A stretch of 64,000 nt of DNA, taken from positions 170,961 through 234,960 of the forward strand of contig NZ_JAFBFA010000004.1 in the NCBI RefSeq assembly GCF_016909015.1, given 5' to 3'. The stretch is from Gracilibacillus alcaliphilus. GTDB lineage: Bacteria > Bacillota > Bacilli > Bacillales > Amphibacillaceae. The position numbers were made by a program, and so were the translations under genes. A model generated the notes under the pieces. It saw only the letters and a program-made list of their open reading frames with translations, had not been told where the DNA came from and searched no databases. This document shows, piece by piece, positions 26,574 through 35,238 of this stretch (positions within the stretch are counted from its first letter, which is position 1; each line of letters begins with the position of its first letter).

Positions 26574-28631
26574 TTACGCCATACCCATGCCGCCAAATTG
26601 CTGCATCATATAAGCCATTTGATTATTTGCTTGCTGCATGGCGGTCTCCATCGCTGTAAATTGCTTCCAGTAACGCTGTTCCACTTGGTCTAATCTTCTT
26701 TGAAAAGCTTCAATTCGTTTCTCCATATCAGATAAATTACGTCCAATGGTAAATTGGTTATCCGTATAAGAAGCTCGCCCGGCTCGTTCGTAGATGCGGT
26801 CCATTGATTGGTTAACCGAATCCGTTAAACGACGAGCAATCCCCTGCCCTTCATAACTGGTCCCATCACCGCGGAAAAGATTTTCCACTGCAGTCGGATC
26901 TTCTTCAATGGCTTGCTTTAACTTTGCTTCATCAATCTCTAATTTACCGCCATCCATATAATCTCTAGTTGTAGTAATACCTATCTGTACGAGCTGGCTA
27001 AAAGCAGATCCTTCTGCTCCGCTTACTGGTGAATAGAAATCACGCCGCATCTGTGTCAACACATCCTGCAATAACGGATCCCGGCGAAGCAGACCACTTT
27101 TCGCCATCTCTTCCCATTCTTCCAGTTGTTTATCAGATAAAGATTCCCGTTCTTCTTCGGTTGGTGCCTCATAATCACGATGGAACGGTTCATTTATTTT
27201 TGTGTTAATCGCCTCAATTAACGTGTTGTAGGTATCGACAAATTCTTTAATCCGGTCAAATACTGCTTCTGAGTCATTGGTAACATTTACGGTTACTGCT
27301 CCATCTGTTTCCGTAAATGTCTGTTTTAACTGGAAAGTAACACCATCCATTTGAAAATTGTTGGTTGTCCGTTCTGTTGATAAGCCATTAATTGTAAATT
27401 TGGCATTTTGACCTGCTTGCATATTGGTTTCACCAAAGCGCAGTGTTTCATTCAAAAAAGCACCTTTTAAACGGATATCTTCTCCATTGTCAGCAAATAT
27501 ACCTGTCTCCGTACGCCGCATGGAAAGCTGGTTAGTAAAAGAATCAAAGGTAAGCGAAACACCTACATCGGCATTGTTCACACGGCTGACCACCTGATTT
27601 AATGAATCACTGCCTCGAATAATAAAGTTTTGATAGGTTTCACCCTTGGAGGTGTTCGCACCAATACCAAAACTGGCATAGTTCTGCTGATAGTTTGCTT
27701 CGATAGTTGTCTCTTTCGCTAATGGCTCCTGAAACGTCACTCTGCCTGTGCTAACATTGACATTTCCAATCACATTTGACTCATTGCCATCTTCCACCAG
27801 CTGATAAACCCCATCATTTTCGCTGGAAGCTAAGAGTTTATAGGTAGTTGGCTCACCATCTTCGTTCGCAGGTGTAATCGTTAAGCTAAAATCATCAGCC
27901 ACAATTGATTGACCTGACAAATTAATAGAGGTTGTTTCATCTGCAGTTAATGTCCGTTTATCCTGATTACGTCCAGTGGAAGCATATTCAATATGAACAG
28001 AGTCTCTCTCCTTAACTGCACCATCCGCAAATTTTATTTCATTACCCTCTAATAGCACCTGATTTGATTTTAACTCGCTTGAGTCAATACCAGTCACCAC
28101 TTCGTAGCCTTTGCCATTTAATCGCACATTAACAGAGTCCACATCAATATTTCCATCCGTTTCTAAAGTAAAGGATTGATTATTAGCTGTAGCAAGTTGT
28201 GAACTGCTGTGAATGGCCCCTTGCTTCCATTCCATACCCTCTGTGAAATTCTGATTAATTAAGGATTTACTTGCATCAAAGTCCTTATCGGCAACCGCCC
28301 CACCATTAATCCAAGACGCTGATTTAGCCAATTGACTTACTTCGGAAATTTCAAAGGAAGATTGGCTTGCTGCACTGTTTGCTATTGCAGATATGAAAGC
28401 TTCATTGGTAGATGATGTTTGACGGGCACGATATGTACTTGGTCTCGTCATTTCTGCTAGTTTATTACGAAAGTCCAACAATAAAGTATTCATGGAGCGG
28501 TAATCATCACGTTTCCACTCCAAGGCTTTCTTTTGTTGTTCCAAGCGTTGAAGCGGCATACTCTCGGCTCTCATTAAATCCTTTACCATTTGCTCAATAT
28601 CCATCCCACTGGCAAGACCGGTAATTCTCAT
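26574..28631 (-). CDS. fliD: Flagellar filament cap protein FliD (HAP2)
   Basis: FliD forms the pentameric cap at the filament tip and folds arriving flagellin subunits. The protein has 685 residues, longer than the roughly 500 of B. subtilis FliD; the extra length lies in the variable middle domains. The N-terminal motif MRITGLASGMDIEQMVKDLM and the C-terminal coiled helix rich in Q and M (residues about 600-685) are typical. ATG 28631 is preferred because AAAGGA lies ten bases upstream. A dispersed repeat element begins 29 bases upstream and separates the gene from any older promoter. No convincing sigma-D site is adjacent. Confidence 0.95.
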   Translation of the reverse strand: MRITGLASGMDIEQMVKDLMRAESMPLQRLEQQKKALEWKRDDYRSMNTLLLDFRNKLAEMTRPSTYRARQTSSTNEAFISAIANSAASQSSFEISEVSQLAKSASWINGGAVADKDFDASKSLINQNFTEGMEWKQGAIHSSSQLATANNQSFTLETDGNIDVDSVNVRLNGKGYEVVTGIDSSELKSNQVLLEGNEIKFADGAVKERDSVHIEYASTGRNQDKRTLTADETTSINLSGQSIVADDFSLTITPANEDGEPTTYKLLASSENDGVYQLVEDGNESNVIGNVNVSTGRVTFQEPLAKETTIEANYQQNYASFGIGANTSKGETYQNFIIRGSDSLNQVVSRVNNADVGVSLTFDSFTNQLSMRRTETGIFADNGEDIRLKGAFLNETLRFGETNMQAGQNAKFTINGLSTERTTNNFQMDGVTFQLKQTFTETDGAVTVNVTNDSEAVFDRIKEFVDTYNTLIEAINTKINEPFHRDYEAPTEEERESLSDKQLEEWEEMAKSGLLRRDPLLQDVLTQMRRDFYSPVSGAEGSAFSQLVQIGITTTRDYMDGGKLEIDEAKLKQAIEEDPTAVENLFRGDGTSYEGQGIARRLTDSVNQSMDRIYERAGRASYTDNQFTIGRNLSDMEKRIEAFQRRLDQVEQRYWKQFTAMETAMQQANNQMAYMMQQFGGMGMA

Positions 28632-28660
28632 CTCGTTCACGTCCTTTTTTGTCTATTTAA

Positions 28661-28992
28661 GTGCGTGTTCAAAAAGTTCGATAAAAAGGGCCATAATCGG
28701 TTAGGTTCGCAACGTCCTGGGACTGCGGTTACTCGCCCCACCGAAACCATTTGTTGCAACACCGATACTAGCACATCGTGTGCGTCGAAAGTTCAAGGCG
28801 GCGCAGCCTTTGAGCAACCGATCTTGCACGCAGAAAAAGTGACCTTCTTTTTCAAGAAGATGGTCTTGCACGCCGGAAAAGCGATCTTCTTTTCCAAGGA
28901 ACGGAGCGTATACTTTTAATACGTGAGTAGCGGAAAAGCAAGCCAACGCAGAAATTCGCCGTGTCATTTTTATTGGACTTTTTGAACAACCT
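28661..28992. repeat. Complete copy of a dispersed element with imperfect inverted ends (MITE-like)
   Basis: The left end GTGTTCAAAAAGTTCGATAA and the right end, read inverted, TTGTTCAAAAAGTCCAATAA match at about 21 of 24 positions. The 332-bp interior has no gene and contains two similar hairpin units around GCAGAAAAAGTGACCTTCTT and GCCGGAAAAGCGATCTTCTT. Parts recur at 32471-32610, 37251-37360 and 38500-38640. No target-site duplication was identified. It stands between fliD and the DUF4129 gene. Confidence 0.7.
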
Positions 28993-29091
28993 CTTTAACT
29001 GTATTATCGGATGCCCAGATAAAATGTGAAGGATTAATCGCGAGAAAATTAAATCACAGATCGCAGGTGCTATTTGTTTGTATATCTGTAT

Positions 29092-30384
29092 CTATTTCTG
29101 CTGCCATTTCTGCCACAGTTGGTCAATTTGCTGCTTTTCATCACTGGTGAAGGTTTTGCCTCCGTAACGAATATCATCATACCATTCTTGTAATTGCTGT
29201 TTCGTTAATTGGTTTTCTGACCGTTCTAATACCTCATGTGCCGTTAAAGCATGGTGCCACTTTTCCTCTTGTTTAACCTCGTTTGCTACATAAAGATACA
29301 GTCTTCTTACCCTTTCTTCTGCAGTCTTTGGCTGGTGTGATGTTTTCCTTGTAAAGGTACGTACCCACTTATCCTTTTGTTCTTTGCGCCATTTGCGCCA
29401 GTCAAATAGATTTTCTTTCGTATCTTCATAATCCATTGTTGTTTGCTGATGTCCATTTCGGATAAACACCTGTTTTATCGCTCTCCAAAGTGCCGCCCCA
29501 ATCCGTTTCAGTAAACGGCGGAATTTCTTAAACAACAGAGCGATAACAAATGCAACACCTGCTATTAATAAGATAATCACGAATATTTGCATCAGCAATT
29601 CGGTCCATTCTGCAAAGGCAGATTTTTCTTGTGCCGGTTCATCAGGAAACATCGACGGTGCCTGAACCGGCGGCTCTTCTGCAGGTCCACTCTCGCTCGA
29701 AAACAGTGATCCTAACCAAATAAAGAACTGAATAATCCCCCTGACCATGTGATATAGCGAGGACTGCACAACTTGGAAGTTCGTAATCACTAGAACAATT
29801 GCCAATGTCAGCAGCAGATAGCCTCGATTTAAGGTAGTCATTCCTTTCGATAGCTTCTGTTTCCCCTTTGATAATGACTCTTTTTGCAAATGATTCTGAT
29901 TAGTTACGAACAGCAACATCACGATAAAGATCAAACCGGCTGTACTAAGCCAAGACAGATAAGGTTGTAATTTTTCCAGAAAGTAAAAAAACAGGTAGCC
30001 AATAAAATAACTTGGTAACGATACTGCCCACATCACCATACTCGGCAGTAATTGACCCCAATCTGCATAGGCATATTGAATCCCGCGATAACCTACTACT
30101 GACAAGATAAGTATGACAGGAACGATGATCCAAATCGAAGTGGTGATCAACCAACCGGTCAACAATATAACACCAGCTGTAAGTATCAAAGTCCATGCAG
30201 GGTAACGACTCAAACTAGCCAGTAAATAACTCAATAAAAACACAACTGCTATACCAATCAACCAATAATAGATACTTGTATCGGAAAACATAAAGATGCC
30301 AATTAATAAAAAAATCGGAAAGAAACATAAGCCCTCCATGAGAAGACGCCAGAAAATAGCAAATGATGTCCGTTGTTTACTCAT
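29092..30384 (-). CDS. DUF4129-type membrane protein of the MoxR/DUF58 cluster
   Basis: A 430-residue protein with about six hydrophobic segments in the first 200 residues, a Pro/Glu-rich extracellular linker (about 238-260), one more membrane helix (about 268-290) and a charged cytoplasmic tail containing TAEERVRRLYLYV and HALTAHEVLERS, the DUF4129-like signature. In related clusters the third gene encodes a transglutaminase fused to such regions; no Cys-His-Asp transglutaminase core is visible here. The ATG overlaps the stop codon of the DUF58 gene (TGATG). The three-gene group (MoxR-DUF58-this) is common in bacilli (yeaC-yeaD-yebA type). Its function is not established. Confidence 0.75.
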   Translation of the reverse strand: MSKQRTSFAIFWRLLMEGLCFFPIFLLIGIFMFSDTSIYYWLIGIAVVFLLSYLLASLSRYPAWTLILTAGVILLTGWLITTSIWIIVPVILILSVVGYRGIQYAYADWGQLLPSMVMWAVSLPSYFIGYLFFYFLEKLQPYLSWLSTAGLIFIVMLLFVTNQNHLQKESLSKGKQKLSKGMTTLNRGYLLLTLAIVLVITNFQVVQSSLYHMVRGIIQFFIWLGSLFSSESGPAEEPPVQAPSMFPDEPAQEKSAFAEWTELLMQIFVIILLIAGVAFVIALLFKKFRRLLKRIGAALWRAIKQVFIRNGHQQTTMDYEDTKENLFDWRKWRKEQKDKWVRTFTRKTSHQPKTAEERVRRLYLYVANEVKQEEKWHHALTAHEVLERSENQLTKQQLQEWYDDIRYGGKTFTSDEKQQIDQLWQKWQQK

Positions 30385-31487
30385 CAGCTTGTCCCCCCGC
30401 TTTCTTCAATTGGGATTTCTACAACTTCCACCGCGTTACCTAGTTGTTCAAGAGCAGCAATCTGCCGGTGTACCTTCTCGGTTACTTGCACCGTAAAAAT
30501 AAGAATATCATGTTTCGTTAATCCAGCCTCGACATCTTCTTGTAAGAAGGCACGAAAATTACGGCTGCGGTCGATCTTCAATTTGGCGATGGCATCCAAT
30601 AAATAATCCCATTGCTGCCCACTGCTAGACGCCTCCACACGTACAGATGGCTTAATGCGGTCAATGGAATTTGTAAATGGTTCAACAAAGTAACCATTAC
30701 AGCCAAAACCTGTAGCAATGCCGTTTGCCAGTGTATATTGTGCCAGCGAGGCCGCATAGGCTAACGCCTTCTCTATGGCCTCTGGATACTCCACTGGCAA
30801 ACGGATATCTTCATTGGTGTCAAAGTTCACATAAATCAACAGGTGATGGTCGGCCGTATAATCTTTTTTGTTTACTTGCAATTGCTGTGTTCTGGCTGTA
30901 GCATGCCAATTAATTGATTTTAGTGAATCACCTTGTTGATATTCTCTGACACCAGCTTGCAGGAAAGGATCTTCGATAATCCAGCGCTTAACAGTAATAT
31001 CCCCTAACCAGCTATGTGATGGAAGCGGTATTTCTTCTAATGGCACCAAAGCAGGAAACACAGTTACTGAGGTCGCTGCTTCAAACGAATCAAATACCTC
31101 ACCAAAGCCAATCGCATCTCCAGTCGTAACAGCCACCGTCTGTAAAGGATAGTAACCGCGCTTACTGCCAACCAATCGATGCTTACGTGTGATTTTTTGA
31201 TAAGGCCTAAGACTGAACAATGTGCGGTGAAAAGTCTCTTCTTTTTCCACATTTGTTCCCTCTTTAATTAAGTGGGGACTCATCTTGACCTCCAGTCGTA
31301 ACCACGGCATAGGCAGCAACTTCTTATTGGCAATTTCATCAACCATTTCAATCGTTTCCCCCGCAAATACTGACCCTTGGCGAAACTGACGGTGATAACT
31401 AAGACCACGCAGTCCATACTTGCTATAGATCATACCTTGCAAAAAAATCACCAACAATAAGACGACAATGATCCAGGCAATATTCAT
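30384..31487 (-). CDS. DUF58 protein (YeaD-like)
   Basis: A membrane-anchored DUF58 protein of about 367 residues. A hydrophobic N-terminal helix (residues 4-22) is followed by a beta-rich extracellular-type segment and the conserved DUF58 block VREYQQGDSLKSINWHATART (about 192-212, cited in part), then a von Willebrand A-like region. MoxR ATPases and DUF58 proteins work as partner pairs, thought to assemble or remodel other proteins; the client is unknown. ATG 31487 is preferred (AAGGA 12 bases before); TTG 31499 overlaps the MoxR stop but has no usable spacing. Confidence 0.85.
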   Translation of the reverse strand: MNIAWIIVVLLLVIFLQGMIYSKYGLRGLSYHRQFRQGSVFAGETIEMVDEIANKKLLPMPWLRLEVKMSPHLIKEGTNVEKEETFHRTLFSLRPYQKITRKHRLVGSKRGYYPLQTVAVTTGDAIGFGEVFDSFEAATSVTVFPALVPLEEIPLPSHSWLGDITVKRWIIEDPFLQAGVREYQQGDSLKSINWHATARTQQLQVNKKDYTADHHLLIYVNFDTNEDIRLPVEYPEAIEKALAYAASLAQYTLANGIATGFGCNGYFVEPFTNSIDRIKPSVRVEASSSGQQWDYLLDAIAKLKIDRSRNFRAFLQEDVEAGLTKHDILIFTVQVTEKVHRQIAALEQLGNAVEVVEIPIEESGGTS

Positions 31488-31495
31488 CGCTTTTT

Positions 31496-32452
31496 TCAAT
31501 CCTTTTCTGGTTCTGTTGGAACAGGAACCTTAGCTAAAATACTTTCTAACACTTGGTCCGTCTCCTCCTGTTTGACACCAATCCGTTTTGCCAAAACAAT
31601 CCGATGGCCTAACACAGGTTTGGCCATTCGCTTGATATCGTCTGGAATGACATAAGTTCTCCCTTGGAGCAAGGCATATACTTGAACAGCCTTCAATAAA
31701 GCCTGACTTCCCCGTGGACTTACCCCTAATATAATTTGTTCATGGTGTCTTGTCTGCTCAATTAACTCTGCCAAATAGTCCAAGACATCTTCTTGAATGG
31801 TAACTTGACTGTAAAGCTGCTGCATAGCTGCTACCTCTTCGGTAGTGATTACTGAATCCAGTACAGCCAATGGATTATCACCATTAAACCTCTTCAAAAT
31901 GGCGATTCCCTCTTCTTTGGTGGGATAACCCATATGGATCTTTATCATAAACCGGTCTAACTGCGCTTCTGGCAAAGGGAACGTACCCTGACTTTCGATC
32001 GGATTCTGTGTTGCGATAACCATAAATGGCTGGGCTAAGGTGTGGGTAACACTATCAATTGTGACTTGGCGTTCTTCCATACTCTCTAATAAACTGGATT
32101 GGGTTCTCGGTGTCGCTCTATTAATTTCATCTGCCAACAACAGATTAGTAAACACAGGGCCAGGACGAAATTCAAAATCGCCTTGCTGCTGGCGGTAGAA
32201 ATAAATACCGGTAATATCTGTGGGAAGCAAGTCTGGCGTGAATTGTATCCGCTTAAAATCACCGGCTAGTGAAGTGGCTAAGGACTTTGCTATTAATGTC
32301 TTCCCTGTACCTGGTACATCCTCAAGCAAGACATGACCAGAGGCAATCATCGCCACTAGCAATAAATCAATAGTATCCTCCTGTCCCACCACAACCTGAC
32401 CAATGTTCTCTTTCACTTTGTTTGTTAATACGGGTATCTCTGTTAATTCCAT
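31496..32452 (-). CDS. MoxR-family AAA+ ATPase
   Basis: A 318-residue AAA+ chaperone-like ATPase: Walker A EDVPGTGKT, Walker B LLLADEINRA and sensor region IATQNPIESQGTFPLPEAQLDRF (in part). ATG 32452 is chosen because AAAGGAG precedes it at seven bases. A longer reading frame starting at 32548 would begin within a dispersed repeat and its first 32 residues are not conserved in the family. It overlaps or abuts the DUF58 gene and starts the three-gene operon. The repeat copy at 32471-32610 occupies the place where its promoter would be expected. Confidence 0.92.
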   Translation of the reverse strand: MELTEIPVLTNKVKENIGQVVVGQEDTIDLLLVAMIASGHVLLEDVPGTGKTLIAKSLATSLAGDFKRIQFTPDLLPTDITGIYFYRQQQGDFEFRPGPVFTNLLLADEINRATPRTQSSLLESMEERQVTIDSVTHTLAQPFMVIATQNPIESQGTFPLPEAQLDRFMIKIHMGYPTKEEGIAILKRFNGDNPLAVLDSVITTEEVAAMQQLYSQVTIQEDVLDYLAELIEQTRHHEQIILGVSPRGSQALLKAVQVYALLQGRTYVIPDDIKRMAKPVLGHRIVLAKRIGVKQEETDQVLESILAKVPVPTEPEKD

Positions 32453-32470
32453 GACAAAACTCCTTTGTAA

Positions 32471-32610
32471 AGGTTGTTCAAAAAGTCCAACAAAAATGAC
32501 GGCAAATGTCGGAGTTGGTTTAGATGAGCTTCTACTAAAATCACCCACATCGTGTGGGTAACGCAGAAGTCAGCACTTCCTATGCAAATCCGCTACTCAC
32601 GTATTAAAAG
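32471..32610. repeat. Partial copy of the dispersed element (right-end half, internally altered)
   Basis: Starts with GGTTGTTCAAAAAGTCCAAC, the same end as the complete copy at 28661-28992, and later contains CCGCTACTCACGTATTAAAAG, which also occurs there. About 80 bases between are different and include the inverted repeat ACCCACA-TCG-TGTGGGT. It abuts the MoxR gene. The following 300 bases up to the oxidoreductase gene hold nothing recognisable. Confidence 0.65.
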
Positions 32611-32906
32611 CTATGTAATATGGAAAACCTTAATTCGCATGCTTCTACCTACACCTTTCGCCTTTCTAACACGTCAAGATGGGGGTTCAACATGCTGTTA
32701 GATATCAATTACCAGCAGATTGATTACGCTTTCACCTTTCTCCTTTATACCATTTCTAATTATAGGAAGCAAAAGTTACCTATGCATTCCAGTAAAATCA
32801 GTAGTTCACTTAATGCTTTTGTATAGTTTTCTTTCCTGTTTTTTGTTAATCTAGATAGCGGGTACGAATTAGTTATGGTGCAGCACTATAGATAGGAGAT
32901 GTAAAA

Positions 32907-33968
32907 ATGAAACAGGTCATATTTATAGGTGGAGGTTATGGGGGGATAAACGCCTTACACCAATTAATCAATCAAGGTATTCCAGATGATGTAGAAATCA
33001 CGCTTATCGACCGTAATCCTTACCATGCATTAAAAACCGAGTTTTATGCCATTGTAGCAGGAACAAAGGCAGATAAGGAAGTGCGGCTTGATTTCCCAAA
33101 TCATCCGAAAGTGTCTTACCTGTTTGGAGAGATCGTTGAAATAAATACAAAAAACCAGCAGATTCGTTTACGCAATACCGAAGAAAATGTTGATTATGAC
33201 TATTTATTGGTGGGACTTGGCTGTGAAGATAATTATCATGGTATCCCAGGAGCAATGGAATATACCGAAAGTGTTCAAACCATTGCGAAATCACGACAGG
33301 CCAGTATTAAGGTGAATAATCTGCCTGCCTATAGTCAGGTTTCTGTTATAGGCGCCGGATTAAGTGGTATCGAAGTAGCCTCTGAGATACGAGAAAGCCG
33401 CCCAGACCTCAAGATTCGTTTGTTAGATCGAGGCGCCTCTGTGTTATCGGCCTTTGATGATAAAATCCAAAAATATGTAGAAGATTGGTTTCGTAATAAC
33501 CATGTCGATATTCTGCATCATAGTAATGTAGAAGCGGTCGATGAAGGGATTTTCTATAATAACGGTGAGGGAATTGAGAGTGATGTCATTATATGGACAG
33601 CAGGAGTTCGTCCTAATTATTTAGTGCGCAGCCTTCCATTTGAAAAAGACCGGCATGAAAAGATTATTGTCAATGAATTCCATCAAGTGCCTTCTCATCC
33701 GAATGTTTACATAGTGGGTGATTGCGCTGCATCAGATTACTCACCAAGCGCCCAACTTGCAGGCATTCAAGGAGAGCAAATCGGGACAATACTTTCCGAT
33801 ATCTTACATGATAAACAACCACGCAAACCAAAAGACATTAAGTTAAAAGGGCAGTTAGGATCACTAGGCAAATCAGATGGATTTGGCAATATGTACCGTC
33901 AAGCTGTTACTGGATTCCTGCCAAGATTAGCAAAGTCCGGTGTGCTCTGGTTAAATAAACGACATTAA
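32907..33968 (+). CDS. NADH dehydrogenase type II-like FAD oxidoreductase (YutJ-like)
   Basis: A 353-residue pyridine-nucleotide disulfide-family flavoprotein. FAD-binding GGGYGGI is at residues 8-14, a second Rossmann motif GAGLSGIE (about residue 150) binds NAD(P)H, and VYIVGDCAA near residue 270 is the second FAD motif. It resembles YutJ and other NDH-2 relatives, which pass electrons from NAD(P)H to a quinone or another acceptor. No C-terminal membrane anchor is clear. The start ATG follows ATAGGAGATG. Single-gene transcript with its own terminator; divergent from the MoxR operon. Confidence 0.85.
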   Translation: MKQVIFIGGGYGGINALHQLINQGIPDDVEITLIDRNPYHALKTEFYAIVAGTKADKEVRLDFPNHPKVSYLFGEIVEINTKNQQIRLRNTEENVDYDYLLVGLGCEDNYHGIPGAMEYTESVQTIAKSRQASIKVNNLPAYSQVSVIGAGLSGIEVASEIRESRPDLKIRLLDRGASVLSAFDDKIQKYVEDWFRNNHVDILHHSNVEAVDEGIFYNNGEGIESDVIIWTAGVRPNYLVRSLPFEKDRHEKIIVNEFHQVPSHPNVYIVGDCAASDYSPSAQLAGIQGEQIGTILSDILHDKQPRKPKDIKLKGQLGSLGKSDGFGNMYRQAVTGFLPRLAKSGVLWLNKRH

Positions 33969-33990
33969 TCAACTTTTTGAGGTATTGCGT

Positions 33991-34030
33991 AAAAAATCAG
34001 ACATACTCTGGCTATATGTCTGATTTTTTT
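33991..34030 (+). terminator. Terminator after the YutJ-like gene
   Basis: AAAAAATCAGACATA / TATGTCTGATTTTTTT with a seven-base loop, about 25 bases behind the stop codon. Also suitable in the reverse direction. Confidence 0.85.
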
Positions 34031-34179
34031 ACATACTTTTGCCCTATCTTTGTAGAAAAAAGACTTTTTTTATTATAAAATAGGAACACATTCACATGCA
34101 CATGCACTCAGACTATTTGCCAATAAATAGCGGAGTCTGTGTTGTGTTTAGCCAATGTAGAAAAAAGGAGTGATAGTCA

Positions 34180-34938
34180 TTGTCCATTGCCAAATTGAAT
34201 GATTTAATCGATCATGAAAAATTCAACCACCATTATCAAGCATTATATGACCTCCAGACGCTCACTACCATTGGTTATAAGGCTTATTTACAAACAAACG
34301 TTTTCAAGAATTTAGATATTCTTTTTGATAAAGTAAGCAATAGTTCACGCTTTTTCGAACTAGAAATACGTTCGCTTAGAAAGGCATTATATGAATATAA
34401 CAAACTTTCTGTTGAAAAGAAGTTATTCCTCAATGTCTACCCGTTAAACCTGATACATGCAGGTATGATTCAGTATTTGGATTTCTTTATCGAGAAGACT
34501 GATTTAACGCCAAGTCAACTTACGCTAGAGATCAAGGAAGTAGATATCAAAGAATGTTCTTCCATGATGACAGATACCATTCAAACCTTACAGCAGCACG
34601 GCTATCAAATCGCTCTGGATAACGTTGGTAAACAGGTATCATCGATTCAAGCCGTATTAGAACTTAATCCTGATTATGTAAAAATGGATCGGTTTTTCGC
34701 TAAGGATCTTGCTACAGCTGTAGAAAAACAAGAAATGATTCGTTCTATTGTCACATACTGTATGCATACTAATACACAACTTATCTTAAAAGGTGTAGAA
34801 ATACCTGAAGATCTCGATATGGCCAAGTCTATGGGAATCTCCATTATTCAAGGTGACTTACTGGCTCGCCCTGAACCATTCTCTGTTGTGAAAAAGTATG
34901 AATTAAAACAAGAAGGCAATATTGCAAGTAATGAATAA
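34180..34938 (+). CDS. Degenerate EAL-domain protein, probably c-di-GMP-binding or inactive
   Basis: A 252-residue protein consisting only of an EAL fold. The EAL motif itself is replaced by YKA (residues 33-35), the DDFG motif by DNVG (147-150), while Asn 85 (FLNVYP), Glu 117 (LEIKE), Lys 168 (VKMD), Glu 207 (GVE) and Gln 224 (IQGD) are kept. Loss of the EAL glutamate and of one metal aspartate makes phosphodiesterase activity unlikely; a role as a receptor, like YkuI-type proteins, is possible. Start TTG 34180 is nine bases after AAAAAAGGAG. No transmembrane or sensor domain is attached. Its position near flagellar genes may be meaningful. Confidence 0.8.
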   Translation: MSIAKLNDLIDHEKFNHHYQALYDLQTLTTIGYKAYLQTNVFKNLDILFDKVSNSSRFFELEIRSLRKALYEYNKLSVEKKLFLNVYPLNLIHAGMIQYLDFFIEKTDLTPSQLTLEIKEVDIKECSSMMTDTIQTLQQHGYQIALDNVGKQVSSIQAVLELNPDYVKMDRFFAKDLATAVEKQEMIRSIVTYCMHTNTQLILKGVEIPEDLDMAKSMGISIIQGDLLARPEPFSVVKKYELKQEGNIASNE

Positions 34939-35238
34939 AAAATAGCTGCAACCAATAAACTGGATTGATTCTCATGTTTTCTTGCAGTTTTATTTTCCCT
35001 TTTACTTTCTTATGCAGCTGCCTAGCGTCAATTGTAACTTATCAAATCTTACTTCTCCGCTGACTTCCTAGATCTTCCCTCTTTGCAGAACGAATGGCGG
35101 CCTGTTTTCAATAACCATATACTATTTACTGCGTCCCTTCGGAAGAAGAAAATTGTATCATTTTCATAGATGGAAAAATAGCCCCCATGCCTGTAACGTG
35201 ATATGATAAAGTTATCTATGGATAAGGAGCAAACAATC
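34939..35238. other. Intergenic region between the EAL and GTPase genes
   Basis: Contains a weak stem CTGCAA/TTGCAG (34950-34992) with a T-rich tail that may end the EAL transcript. The rest holds no identified gene or repeat; a possible -10 TATGAT lies near 35200. Confidence 0.4.

Noticed and set aside
32620..32826. 68-residue plus-strand frame between MoxR and the YutJ-like gene
   Set aside because: No ribosome site, odd composition, and it begins beside a repeat copy.
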